Positions 7,850-16,171 of a DNA stretch of 64,000 bases are shown here, one piece after another (the first letter of the stretch is position 1; every line of letters begins with the position of its first letter). The position numbers and the translations under genes were made by a program. The notes under the pieces are model-generated. The model saw nothing but the letters and a program-made list of their open reading frames with translations, ran no database searches and was not told the DNA's origin. Source of the DNA: Woeseia oceani (GTDB taxonomy: Bacteria; Pseudomonadota; Gammaproteobacteria; Steroidobacterales; Woeseiaceae); contig NZ_CP016268.1 in the NCBI RefSeq assembly GCF_001677435.1, forward strand, positions 2,841,001 through 2,905,000. Direction: 5' to 3'.

Positions 7850-8242
7850 TTAGCGCTTCGAGAACTGGGTTGCGCGACGAGCTTTGCGCAGGCCGACTTT
7901 TTTACGTTCGACAGCACGCGCATCACGGGTAACAAAACCTGCACGGCGTAACTCAGGACGCAACGATGCATCGTATTCCATCAATGCACGAGTCAGACCG
8001 TGGCGAATTGCGCCGGCTTGTCCGGTCGTACCACCGCCGGTAACACTGACGTTGATGTCGAACGCGTCGTTCAACTTCATCAGGTCCAGGGGCTGACGGA
8101 CAATCATGCGCGCCGTCTGGCGACCAAAGAAGGTGTCCAGCGGGCGATTATTCACCGTGATGGCGCCTTTGCCGGGCGTCAAATAAACACGCGCCGTCGA
8201 GGTTTTGCGTCGTCCGGTACCGTAAAACTGTGTATCACTCAT
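7850..8242 (-). CDS. rpsI: 30S ribosomal protein S9
   Basis: A 130-residue S9 protein of the small subunit, with the N-terminal [15 protein letters not shown] segment, [15 protein letters not shown] (around residues 70-84), and the basic C-terminus ending in RRATQFSKR whose final Lys-Arg reaches the P-site tRNA. A GAGG ribosome-binding site precedes the ATG. It lies 32 bp downstream of rplM in the universal rplM-rpsI operon. Confidence 0.97.
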   Translation of the reverse strand: MSDTQFYGTGRRKTSTARVYLTPGKGAITVNNRPLDTFFGRQTARMIVRQPLDLMKLNDAFDINVSVTGGGTTGQAGAIRHGLTRALMEYDASLRPELRRAGFVTRDARAVERKKVGLRKARRATQFSKR

Positions 8243-8274
8243 TCTTGTTGCCTCTATCCCGGTGCGCGAGCGCC

Positions 8275-8709
8275 TCAGGCGTTAATGTCCAGTTGGATCG
8301 GCTGCTGAGCCTCGTGACTGTGTTCCGGGCCGGCGAAAACGCGCAGCTTCGAGAACATCTTACGACCGAGCGGGTTGCGCGGCAGCATGCCTTTTACAGC
8401 GAACTGCAACGCGCGCTCGGGCGCTTCGTTAAGTAGCTTCTCAAGCGGCACTGATTTCAGGCTGCCAATGTAACCCGTATGCCGGTGGTACATCTTGTCC
8501 TTGAGCTTGTTACCGGTAACCCGAATCTTCTCGGCATTGACGACAACGATGTAGTCGCCGGTATCTACGTGCGGAGTGTATTCCGGCTTATGCTTGCCAC
8601 GCAGGCGGCTCGCAATTTCCGTTGACAATCGACCCAGGGTTTTGCCAGTCGCATCGACAACGTACCAGTCGCGGCGTACTTCTTCCGGCTTGGCGGAGAA
8701 CGTCTTCAT
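8275..8709 (-). CDS. rplM: 50S ribosomal protein L13
   Basis: A 144-residue L13 protein, one of the early assembly proteins of the large subunit. It shows [15 protein letters not shown] near the N-terminus, [16 protein letters not shown], the [12 protein letters not shown] block and [16 protein letters not shown]. Length is near that of the family. It is the first gene of the rplM-rpsI operon; about 255 bp upstream without a gene should hold its promoter, but no clear leader structure was identified. Confidence 0.97.
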   Translation of the reverse strand: MKTFSAKPEEVRRDWYVVDATGKTLGRLSTEIASRLRGKHKPEYTPHVDTGDYIVVVNAEKIRVTGNKLKDKMYHRHTGYIGSLKSVPLEKLLNEAPERALQFAVKGMLPRNPLGRKMFSKLRVFAGPEHSHEAQQPIQLDINA

Positions 8710-8964
8710 TTATCAATATCCAGTTGGGAAATCGGGCATCTGAAACTCAGTGCTTCAGACGCTACGCCCGGGCAGGGAGGCACTTGCCACTCAGCCCCGG
8801 CGAAAGGCGCGAAATTCTACTGTAGGTGGTTCGGCAATGCAAACCCTTCCGGCGATTCGCGGAGTTACCAGTCAGCCGGCACAGGCATCGAGAACACCTA
8901 TAATTTTCAGTGACTTAACGCGCCGTGCCAAAGCGGACTGGAACTCCGGGTCAAACCGGTCGGC

Positions 8965-9693
8965 TCAGAATGCGTATTCGATCGACAACGCGGTGTAAGT
9001 ATCGGTCTTCTCTGTGGCAACCGGCACATCGCTGTTGTTCTTGATCGTGTACGAGGCAACCAGGGCAAATTCACCCAGCAGACGGGTTCGTAGCGCCGTT
9101 ATCGACTCTGTATAGGTGTTGGTATCGCCCGATTCAATGCTCAGCTCCTGGGTGAACTGCGAGGTGTCCGTCAACTGCCACCGGTAGAGCAAGCCGCCGC
9201 GGCCGATGAAACCGTCCTCGGAGGTACCGTCACTCAGATCTGCCTGCCGTGCACCGAAACCGATTTCAGCACTCAGGTGGTGCTTCTCAGTTTCTATAAG
9301 CCGTCGGCCGTAACCGACCGTCTGGGAGAACTGCTGATCGTAGCCACTGAACAGGTCTTTCCGCCAGGTTAGCCGGCCAAACAGAAAATCATGCTCGGAT
9401 ATGTTGAACTCTGACTTCCAGCCCACTTTGTAGGCCTCAGCCGTCGACTCATTGTTCTCATCGGCTTTAATGGCGGTGGCATCCAGCAAGTGCTGCCAAT
9501 TGCCGTGCTCGTAGCCCACAGCAAACTGGGAATTGAGGCTTGAACTGTCCGTATTGCCACTGGTCGCCAGGAAGCCCAGCGCTGCCTTACCGCTCCACGG
9601 GCCTGCCTCTTCCGCCGCCGGCCCACCTTGCGCGAGGGTCGTGGTCGACAGTGCGGTCAATCCTGACAACAGGGCGATGAGTCGCCATTTCAT
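8965..9693 (-). CDS. DUF481 family outer-membrane protein
   Basis: A 242-residue protein with an N-terminal signal peptide (MKWRLIALLSGL, cleavage probably after TTLA) followed by alternating beta-rich segments such as AALGFLATSGNTDSSSL and VGYGRRLIETEKHHLSAE. It ends in ALSIEYAF, the terminal aromatic expected of outer-membrane beta barrels. This is the DUF481 (YdiY-like) architecture; function is unknown, with a salt/alkaline-induced E. coli relative. The start at 9693 was chosen over longer in-frame starts because AGGAG lies 7 nt upstream and the signal peptide begins there. It is divergent from coq7, with a perfect inverted repeat between them. Confidence 0.82.
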   Translation of the reverse strand: MKWRLIALLSGLTALSTTTLAQGGPAAEEAGPWSGKAALGFLATSGNTDSSSLNSQFAVGYEHGNWQHLLDATAIKADENNESTAEAYKVGWKSEFNISEHDFLFGRLTWRKDLFSGYDQQFSQTVGYGRRLIETEKHHLSAEIGFGARQADLSDGTSEDGFIGRGGLLYRWQLTDTSQFTQELSIESGDTNTYTESITALRTRLLGEFALVASYTIKNNSDVPVATEKTDTYTALSIEYAF

Positions 9694-9829
9694 ATTTCTG
9701 CTCCTAGTTTTCATATATTCCACGGGCCGCACGTCCAAGGACAACAGCGACATTCGGATCGCCGTTTACCTGGCTGCTGTGCCAAAAAGGCCGGCAGTAT
9801 ACTGGCGTGCCACGTTCTCCGGTACCCTC

Positions 9830-9846
9830 TGTAACCTATTGTTACA
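9830..9846. promoter_or_regulatory. Inverted repeat TGTAAC-N5-GTTACA between DUF481 gene and coq7
   Basis: A perfect 6-bp dyad with 5-bp spacer (9830-9835 and 9841-9846) in the 211-bp divergent intergenic region. Its size fits a dimeric regulator's operator. It is not a canonical CRP, Fnr, LexA or TyrR site (spacing or half-site differ). Confidence 0.4.
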
Positions 9847-9904
9847 GTTATCGGAAAATGCGCGAACTCAGTGCCAATGGGGATTCGATGGTTATAATGC
9901 CAGC

Positions 9905-10549
9905 ATGAATAAGCGGCAAATGTCACCCATAGATCAACTCCTGTCCGGCGTGGACAACGCACTCCGCACCGTCGCCGTAAAAAACGGCGGTCCCGCCCGT
10001 GCCAATCCGGCGCGGCAGGTTGCGGATACAGAGCTCTCCCCTGCTGAACGGCGGCATGCCGCTGGCCTGATGCGAGTCAATCATGCCGGCGAGGTCGCTG
10101 CACAAGCCCTCTACCAAGGACACGCCGCTGTCGCTCGCGACCCGGCCGTGGCCGCGCACATGCGCCAGGCCGCCGATGAAGAGCGTGACCATCTGCACTG
10201 GTGCGAAGAACGCATAGGCGAACTCGACGCATCGGTCAGTCGACTCAGCCCATTGTGGTATGCGGGAGCATTTGCGATCGGCGCGGCCAGCGGTGTACTC
10301 GGAGATCGCTGGTCCCTCGGTTTTGTTGCCGAGACCGAACGGCAAGTTGCCGAACATTTGGGCAATCATCTCGAACAACTGCCTGCTACAGACCTGCGCA
10401 GCCGCGCGATCGTGCAGCAAATGCGGGACGAAGAGATCGAACACGGCGCGGAGGCCGAGCAGCGTGGGGCCGCCGATTTACCGCCAGCAGTGCGTCGAAT
10501 GATGCAAATGACGGCTAAAATAATGAAACGGACCGCCTACCGACTTTAA
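9905..10549 (+). CDS. coq7: Coq7-type demethoxyubiquinone hydroxylase
   Basis: A 214-residue carboxylate-bridged diiron monooxygenase that hydroxylates C6 of 2-polyprenyl-3-methyl-6-methoxybenzoquinone in ubiquinone synthesis. All six expected iron ligands are visible: E63 (NHAGEVAAQ), E93 and H96 (EERDH), E145 (VAETERQ), and E177 and H180 (DEEIEH). Bacteria with Coq7 usually lack UbiF, consistent with the UbiI- and UbiH-like genes seen here. Start is either ATG 9905 or ATG 9920; neither has a strong ribosome-binding site. A mostly AT-rich 135 bp separates it from crp on the same strand. Confidence 0.93.
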   Translation: MNKRQMSPIDQLLSGVDNALRTVAVKNGGPARANPARQVADTELSPAERRHAAGLMRVNHAGEVAAQALYQGHAAVARDPAVAAHMRQAADEERDHLHWCEERIGELDASVSRLSPLWYAGAFAIGAASGVLGDRWSLGFVAETERQVAEHLGNHLEQLPATDLRSRAIVQQMRDEEIEHGAEAEQRGAADLPPAVRRMMQMTAKIMKRTAYRL

Positions 10550-10578
10550 AGCTGCTGGTCTATGGGTATTTAGTTAAA

Positions 10579-10584
10579 TATAAT
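10579..10584 (+). promoter_or_regulatory. Candidate -10 element upstream of crp/vfr
   Basis: A consensus TATAAT about 100 bp before the crp start, in an AT-rich stretch following coq7. No good -35 hexamer is seen at 16-18 bp, so activation or an extended element may be needed. The implied leader is about 95 nt. Confidence 0.4.
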
Positions 10585-10658
10585 CCCAGCACCAATTAGA
10601 ATTAATAAAACACAGACTTAGCTTGCTCTTGGCAGTCGGCTAAATTGATATGGGGAGA

Positions 10659-10677
10659 GGCGCATCGCGCCGAGGAT
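10659..10677 (+). promoter_or_regulatory. Hairpin abutting the crp ribosome-binding site
   Basis: GGCGC-ATC-GCGCC (10659-10671) ends directly before the GAGGAT Shine-Dalgarno (10672-10677), which is 7 nt from the ATG. The hairpin leaves the ribosome-binding site single-stranded, but stacking could modulate access. Confidence 0.35.
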
Positions 10678-10684
10678 CAAACTG

Positions 10685-11332
10685 ATGCAAACAACTGCGA
10701 AGAACCTGAGCGATGTGCCGGCGATAAACCGCTTTCTGAGTTACTGCCGCGTGAGAACAGTGCCCTCCAAGACCGTCATGATTCACGCGGGTGATCTGCC
10801 GGACGTTCTTTACTACATCGTCGACGGCTCTGTCGAAGTCATGATCGAGGATGAGGATGGCAACGAGATGGTGCTGGCCTACCTCAACAAGGGGCAGTTC
10901 TTCGGCGAAATGGGCCTGTTCTACGAACAGCCAACTCGCAGCGCCTGGGTACGGACGCGCACGGAATGCGAAATTGCCGAGATGACCTATCCCCGTTTTC
11001 GGCAGATCGCCAGCGAAAGCCCCGGCCTGGTCTTTGAACTCGCCACACAGCTGGCAACCCGCCTTGACCGAACCAACCGCAAACTGGGTGATCTGGCGTT
11101 CGTCGATGTTACCGGTCGCGTTGCTCACGCAATCATGGACCTGTGCAATGAACCCGATGCGATGACCCATCCTGATGGCATGCAAATCAAGGTCAGTCGC
11201 CAGGAACTCAGCCGACTCGTTGGCTGTTCACGCGAAATGGCGGGGCGGGTCCTGAAAGTGCTCGAAGAGCAGGGACTGGTTACCGCAAGCGGCAAGACCA
11301 TCGTCGTCTACGGCGCACGCCCTAACCGCTGA
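10685..11332 (+). CDS. crp: cAMP receptor protein, Crp/Vfr family
   Basis: A 215-residue global regulator with an N-terminal cyclic-nucleotide-binding domain and a C-terminal winged helix. The cAMP pocket is conserved: GEMGLF at residues 74-79 and RSAWVR at 85-90, including the Arg-Ser that contact the phosphate and ribose. The recognition region VSRQELSRLVGCSREMAGRVL (residues 170-190; fragment cited) closely matches E. coli CRP and Pseudomonas Vfr, so TGTGA-type sites are likely recognised. The length and RTR-rich hinge fit Vfr. It is a single gene, convergent with rpe. Confidence 0.93.
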   Translation: MQTTAKNLSDVPAINRFLSYCRVRTVPSKTVMIHAGDLPDVLYYIVDGSVEVMIEDEDGNEMVLAYLNKGQFFGEMGLFYEQPTRSAWVRTRTECEIAEMTYPRFRQIASESPGLVFELATQLATRLDRTNRKLGDLAFVDVTGRVAHAIMDLCNEPDAMTHPDGMQIKVSRQELSRLVGCSREMAGRVLKVLEEQGLVTASGKTIVVYGARPNR

Positions 11333-11361
11333 TCACCGGGTGCGGCGCTCAGCCGCCCTGA

Positions 11362-12027
11362 TTATTTCCCGGCTATTGCCGCTCGCATTGCTGCGATGGT
11401 GGCGGCGTAGTCGTCGCTGCCAAAAATAGCCGAACCAGCAACAAACATGTCGGCCCCGGCACGCGCGCAATCGCCGATGTTGCCGGTCTTTACGCCGCCG
11501 TCCATTTCCAGTCGAATGTCGTTGCCGCTGGCATCGATCAGCTGCCGCGCACTGCGCACTTTATCCAGTGACGACTCAATGAACGCCTGCCCCCCGAAGC
11601 CGGGGTTCACCGACATGATCAGTACCAGATCGATGTCATCAATAACGTGCTCGAGCCACGACAACGGGGTGGCCGGGTTGAACACCAGACCGGCTTTACA
11701 CCCTTGCTCGCGAATTAGGCCCAGCGTACGGTGTACGTGCCTGCTCGCCTCTGGATGAAAACTGATGAAATCGGCACCTGCCTTCGCGAAATCCGGAATC
11801 AGCCGATCAACCGGCTCGACCATCAGGTGCACGTCGATGGGCGCGGTAATGCCGTAGTTGCGCAGCGCCTCACAGACCATTGGACCGATCGTGAGATTGG
11901 GGACGTAATGGTTGTCCATCACGTCGAAGTGCACGACGTCCGCGCCAGCATCAAGCACAGCCTGCACATCGTCACCAAGCCGTGCGAAATCGGCGGACAA
12001 GATAGAAGGCGCAATTAACGGTTCCAC
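11362..12027 (-). CDS. rpe: Ribulose-phosphate 3-epimerase
   Basis: A 221-residue TIM-barrel enzyme interconverting ribulose-5-phosphate and xylulose-5-phosphate. Conserved elements are [14 protein letters not shown] at the N-terminus, [14 protein letters not shown] (metal ligands H and D), VDVHLMVE, the [15 protein letters not shown] loop and LEMDGGVK near the C-terminus. The start codon is GTG with AAGGA upstream. It is convergent with crp, 29 bp apart. In many gammaproteobacteria rpe precedes gph and trpE; that context is absent here. Confidence 0.96.
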   Translation of the reverse strand: MEPLIAPSILSADFARLGDDVQAVLDAGADVVHFDVMDNHYVPNLTIGPMVCEALRNYGITAPIDVHLMVEPVDRLIPDFAKAGADFISFHPEASRHVHRTLGLIREQGCKAGLVFNPATPLSWLEHVIDDIDLVLIMSVNPGFGGQAFIESSLDKVRSARQLIDASGNDIRLEMDGGVKTGNIGDCARAGADMFVAGSAIFGSDDYAATIAAMRAAIAGK

Positions 12028-12118
12028 GGGAATTCCTTGGTGTTCGGGTAGCGAAGTCCGGGCACTTTACCCAAAGGTGTCCACCTTTTCACGCCGAAAG
12101 TCAGTCGCTGATCGATGC

Positions 12119-12916
12119 TCAGCGAATCGCGCGGCGCGCTTTCAACATTTCGTATGCACTGCGAATGTCTCGCGTGCGCTTTTGCGCCCCGTCTATTTCG
12201 ACTTTACCCGCGTTCGAGCCGGACAGTTTGTCCGGGTGGTTGCGATTGATCAGCCGGCGGTAAGCCTTCTTGATCTCATCATTGCTGGCGGTCTGGGGAA
12301 TACCCAGAGTCTCATAGGCTCTTGCCAGTCGTGCGGCATCCGCGTTGCCCTGCGGCGATTGCCGGAATCCGCGCTGGGCGCGCAACATCGCTTCGAGTTG
12401 CGCAAGCTCCACCCGACCGATATCCAGCGCCGTGCATACCTGCCACAACAAGGCACGCTCACGCTGATGCAATGTGCCCTTCGACAACGAGGTTTCCATC
12501 AACAAATGCACGAACAAGCGACGTAGATCCACTGCGCGACCGCTCGTGCGGCGCATCTCGCGGATGGTCGCCGACAATGGAAAGGACGCGGCTTTGCCCG
12601 ACTGAAACCAGACAATAGCCTCACGCACCTGGCCGGCATTGAGTCCCAGCCGGTGCATAAGCGCTCGTGCGGCTCTGATTTCGGCTTCGCTGACCCGCCC
12701 GTCCGACTTGGCCAAATGCCCCATGGTCTGAAACAACGGCCGCACGAAGGAGGCCGGCAAGCGCTCGAGACTCGCCCCGCCCTCGCCTGTCCGTGCAAAT
12801 TTCGCGGCAAAGCCACGATCAAACTGATGACCGAGGAACAAACCTGCCAGCGCCAGCCATACTCGACCGGTCGCCAGACCGACGACGGTACCAATCACTT
12901 TGCCCAAATACGGCAT
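12119..12916 (-). CDS. djlA: DjlA-like membrane-anchored DnaJ co-chaperone
   Basis: A 265-residue protein with three visible parts: an N-terminal hydrophobic, glycine-rich membrane segment (residues about 5-28), a central TerB-like helical region (LAKSDGRVSEAEIRAARAL), and a C-terminal J domain containing the HPD tripeptide at 227-229, which stimulates DnaK ATPase. This is the DjlA architecture, where the protein is tethered to the inner membrane and recruits DnaK. It is divergent from purC. Confidence 0.88.
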   Translation of the reverse strand: MPYLGKVIGTVVGLATGRVWLALAGLFLGHQFDRGFAAKFARTGEGGASLERLPASFVRPLFQTMGHLAKSDGRVSEAEIRAARALMHRLGLNAGQVREAIVWFQSGKAASFPLSATIREMRRTSGRAVDLRRLFVHLLMETSLSKGTLHQRERALLWQVCTALDIGRVELAQLEAMLRAQRGFRQSPQGNADAARLARAYETLGIPQTASNDEIKKAYRRLINRNHPDKLSGSNAGKVEIDGAQKRTRDIRSAYEMLKARRAIR

Positions 12917-13053
12917 CTACGTAAGCAGCCTCTTCACGTTGCAACGGCCAATGCTAACGTCGGACCGTCACGATTCCTACAAGTGCCGCTTGCCCCTGCA
13001 TTCGCGACACGCCATCATGCGCCCAATCCAGCTACCGCCACTGCGGAAATGTC

Positions 13054-13953
13054 ATGCCATTGCCAACCGAAGCCTTGTTTGAATCCGACGTGCCATCATT
13101 GACCCGCCTCGCACGAGGCAAAGTGCGCGATATATACGCCGTTGACGATGATCACCTGATGATCGTCACGACCGACCGTCTGTCCGCTTATGATGTCGTC
13201 CTGCCTGATCCCGTACCGGGCAAGGGCTACGTACTCACGCAGCTGTCGAACTTCTGGTTTGAGCGCATGGCAAGCGCCGTACCGAACCACCTGACGTCGT
13301 TGACCGTTGCCGATGTAGTAAGCGATCCGGCCGTACGCGAGCCGCTGGAAGGCCGCACGATCGTCGTCAAACGTCTCCAGCCCCTGCCTGTCGAAGCGGT
13401 CGTTCGCGGCTATCTGATCGGCTCTGGCTGGCGCGACTATTGTGACACGGGCGCGCTCTGTGGAATCCAGTTACCAAGCGGTCTGCAACAAGCGGCCAAA
13501 CTACCGGAACCGCTGTTTACTCCGGCGACCAAAGCCGCCGTCGGCGACCACGACGAGAACATCGATTTTGCGACGTGTTGCGATCTGATCGGCCGCGAAC
13601 TCGCCGAACGGGTACGTGCCGTGACCATCGATATCTACCTGCGCGCCAGCGAGTACGCGGCCAGTCGCGGCATTATTGTGGCGGATACCAAATTCGAATT
13701 CGGCCTCGATGATGACGGCAAGCTGTATCTGATCGACGAAGCGCTGACCCCGGACTCGTCCCGTTTCTGGCCGCAAAGCGAATACCGCACCGGCATCAGT
13801 CCGCCGAGTTACGACAAGCAATTCGTGCGTGACTATCTGGACACGCTGAGTTGGGACAAGACCGCGCCGGGACCGGCGTTACCCTCGGAAGTATTGCAAC
13901 GCACCGCGGCGAAATACCGCGAAGTGCTGGAGCGCCTGACCGGGACGGTTTAG
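13054..13953 (+). CDS. purC: SAICAR synthetase PurC (long form)
   Basis: A 299-residue phosphoribosylaminoimidazole-succinocarboxamide synthase, the ATP-dependent step adding aspartate to CAIR in purine synthesis. Visible motifs are [10 protein letters not shown], the [16 protein letters not shown] loop, [22 protein letters not shown] (cited in part), IADTKFEFG-like [10 protein letters not shown], and [13 protein letters not shown]. At about 300 residues it is the longer, yeast-like form rather than the roughly 237-residue E. coli form. It converges on the BtuF-like gene with a 4-bp overlap (TTAG carries both stops). Confidence 0.95.
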   Translation: MPLPTEALFESDVPSLTRLARGKVRDIYAVDDDHLMIVTTDRLSAYDVVLPDPVPGKGYVLTQLSNFWFERMASAVPNHLTSLTVADVVSDPAVREPLEGRTIVVKRLQPLPVEAVVRGYLIGSGWRDYCDTGALCGIQLPSGLQQAAKLPEPLFTPATKAAVGDHDENIDFATCCDLIGRELAERVRAVTIDIYLRASEYAASRGIIVADTKFEFGLDDDGKLYLIDEALTPDSSRFWPQSEYRTGISPPSYDKQFVRDYLDTLSWDKTAPGPALPSEVLQRTAAKYREVLERLTGTV

Positions 13954-14762
13954 CAAGGCGCTGCGCGTTTTGCGCTCCAGGCCTGCACGATACGGCTCAT
14001 CTCCGCCAAACCGTCGCTAAGCGCCGCAGGGCCTGGCTGCAGGATCAATGCGGACTTTATTTCGTGCAGTTCGCCGTCGCGAACGGCCGGCACGTCCGCC
14101 CACCCGGGCCGCTCAACAACCCGTTCCGCCCTGAATTTTTTGCCACACCAGGATGCCATGATGATGTCCGGGCGGCGGCGCACAACCTCCAGCGGATCGG
14201 CAATGATCCGGTTCTTGCCCAGCGACTCTTTGGCCAGTTCGGGAAAGCAATCGTCGCCACCGGCAATGGTCAGCAATTCTGAAACCCAGCGAATGCCGCT
14301 GATTTGCGGCTCATCCCATTCCTCGAAATACACCCGCGGCCGGACCGGCATGGACGCTGCGCGCCGCTGTGCCGCCGCCAGATTGCTCCGCAACGTGGCG
14401 CACAGGCTTTGCGCTTTCGCCTGTTGTCCCACCAGGCCGCCAACGACGGCCACCATCGTCAGAATTTCTTCTACAGAGCGGTGGTTGAACACGTGCACGG
14501 CAATCCCGCGCCGAATCAGATCGGCTGCAATATCCGCCTGCAGATCTGAAAAACCGAGGACGAGGTCCGGCGCCAGATCGACAATCCTGTCAATCTTTGC
14601 ACTGGTGAAGGCCGACACCCGCGGCTTCTCGCGTCGCGCTTGCGGCGGGCGAACTGTGAATCCGGAAATGCCGACGATACGCCGGTCCTCACCCAGCAAA
14701 TACAGGGTCTCCGTGGTTTCCTCGGTGAGGCACACGATACGTTCGGGATAGCGTACGGACAT
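13950..14762 (-). CDS. BtuF-like cobalamin/iron-siderophore-type binding protein
   Basis: About 270 residues with the helical-backbone substrate-binding fold of BtuF-type ABC transporter components: [18 protein letters not shown] near the start, [27 protein letters not shown], and GGDDCFPEL. The start at 14762 ([10 protein letters not shown]) gives a protein without a signal peptide; a TTG at 14858 would add a partly hydrophobic N-terminus but overlaps the yihY start. No btuC, btuD or TonB receptor lies nearby. Cytoplasmic, signal-less members of this family are common and often annotated as cobalamin-binding proteins, but the ligand here is unknown. The convergent stop overlaps purC. Confidence 0.75.
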   Translation of the reverse strand: MSVRYPERIVCLTEETTETLYLLGEDRRIVGISGFTVRPPQARREKPRVSAFTSAKIDRIVDLAPDLVLGFSDLQADIAADLIRRGIAVHVFNHRSVEEILTMVAVVGGLVGQQAKAQSLCATLRSNLAAAQRRAASMPVRPRVYFEEWDEPQISGIRWVSELLTIAGGDDCFPELAKESLGKNRIIADPLEVVRRRPDIIMASWCGKKFRAERVVERPGWADVPAVRDGELHEIKSALILQPGPAALSDGLAEMSRIVQAWSAKRAAPC

Positions 14763-14841
14763 AGAAGAAGAGCAGACTCTGGTTACACACAGGAGCGCGA
14801 CACAGTACCATGTTGCCGTAACAGACCATTGAGGGGCTACA

Positions 14842-16167
14842 GTGCTTCCCGCAATCAACGATCACATAGAGAAAATCGTCTGGGGCAATCACCTGCAGTC
14901 TGCCGGTCGTGCCGGTCGATTCGCAGCGACATTATTGCGCTTTCTCTATGGGCTCGCACGAGACATTGTGTACGGCCAGCTGACGTTGCGGGCCATGAGC
15001 CTCGTCTACACCACGCTGCTATCGGTCGTGCCGCTGATCGCGTTCAGCTTCTCCGTCCTGAAAGGCTTCGGCATCCATCAACAGCTGGAACCGCTGCTGT
15101 ACGACTTCCTGACGCCGCTGGGCGAACAGGGCGAACGCATTGGCAGCGAAGTGATGGCGCTCGTTGACAATGTGAAGGGCGGATTGCTCGGCGGCATCAG
15201 TCTCGCGTTCTTCATCTACACCGCCATCTCCATGGTGCAGAAAGTCGAGGAAAGCTTTAACTACGTCTGGTACGTCAGCAAACCGCGCAGCTTTGCCCGC
15301 CGGTTCACCGAGTACACCATCGTCCTGTTGATCGGTCCGGTTGCCGTGGTTGTCGCTATCGGCATTCTGGCCTCGATACAAAGCAACGACTTCACCCAAT
15401 ACATACTGAACAGTGCACCGCTCAGCCCGCTCGTCATCGGCTTCGGCAAATTGACACCCTATTTGCTGATCAGCGCCGTATTCACATTCCTGTACATGTT
15501 CATGCCGAACACCAAAGTGCGGCTGAGTGCGGCATTGCTCGGCGGGCTGGCTGGGGGGTTCCTGTGGGCCAGCATGGGCGCCTTCTTCACGTCGTTTGTT
15601 GTCGAAGCGGCCCGTATACCGAATGTCTATCGCGGTTTCGCCGTCGCGGTCATGGCACTGATCTGGCTGTACCTCAACTGGCTTGTTCTGCTGATCGGCG
15701 CACAGATCGCGTTCTACGTGCAAAAGCCCGCGTTCCTGCGCCTTGGCAGGCGCGAACCCCGTCTCTCGAACGGTGTCCGCGAACGCCTGGTGCTGAGCAT
15801 CATGTTGTTTGTTGGCCGTGCGTTTCGTGACCCGGGCCACAACGTGACACTGGACGCTATCAGCAACGAGCTGAAGATCCCCACGCTGGCGCTCGCGCCG
15901 ACCGTGACCCGGCTTGAACGAGCCGGTCTGTTGTTGACGACTGAGAAAGAATTCCTGGTCCCGGGCCGCGACATGGCTCGAATCAGCCTGCACGATATCG
16001 TCGATGTTGTGCGCTCGGGTGGCGTAACCGGTTCCTACCGTGATCCGAACTGGAATAAGTCGATCGACAAACTGGGCGCTGCGATCGAGTCGGCAGTGGC
16101 CGATACGCTGGGTGACAAGACACTCGCGGATCTGCTGGACGACGCCGCTAACGACGCCAGGTCGTGA
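14842..16167 (+). CDS. yihY: YihY/BrkB family inner-membrane protein with C-terminal winged-helix-like extension
   Basis: A 441-residue protein. Residues about 45-300 hold six or so transmembrane segments and the family motifs RAMSLVYTTLLSVVPLIAF, the VEESFNYVWYV stretch and NVYRGFAVAVMALIWLYLNW. The last ~130 residues are soluble and contain a helix-turn-helix-like segment (TLDAISNELKIPTLALAPTV, then RLERAGLLLTTEKEFLVPGRD), as in the longer proteobacterial YihY proteins. The family was once misnamed RNase BN; true function is unknown. GTG start with GAGGGG 5 nt upstream. It is convergent with pmbA. Confidence 0.88.
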   Translation: MLPAINDHIEKIVWGNHLQSAGRAGRFAATLLRFLYGLARDIVYGQLTLRAMSLVYTTLLSVVPLIAFSFSVLKGFGIHQQLEPLLYDFLTPLGEQGERIGSEVMALVDNVKGGLLGGISLAFFIYTAISMVQKVEESFNYVWYVSKPRSFARRFTEYTIVLLIGPVAVVVAIGILASIQSNDFTQYILNSAPLSPLVIGFGKLTPYLLISAVFTFLYMFMPNTKVRLSAALLGGLAGGFLWASMGAFFTSFVVEAARIPNVYRGFAVAVMALIWLYLNWLVLLIGAQIAFYVQKPAFLRLGRREPRLSNGVRERLVLSIMLFVGRAFRDPGHNVTLDAISNELKIPTLALAPTVTRLERAGLLLTTEKEFLVPGRDMARISLHDIVDVVRSGGVTGSYRDPNWNKSIDKLGAAIESAVADTLGDKTLADLLDDAANDARS

Positions 16168-16171
16168 CCGC

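Noticed and set aside
7394-7971. Frames on both strands around the palindrome and tRNA-Gln
   Set aside because: They read through the terminator and the tRNA and show no protein-like features.
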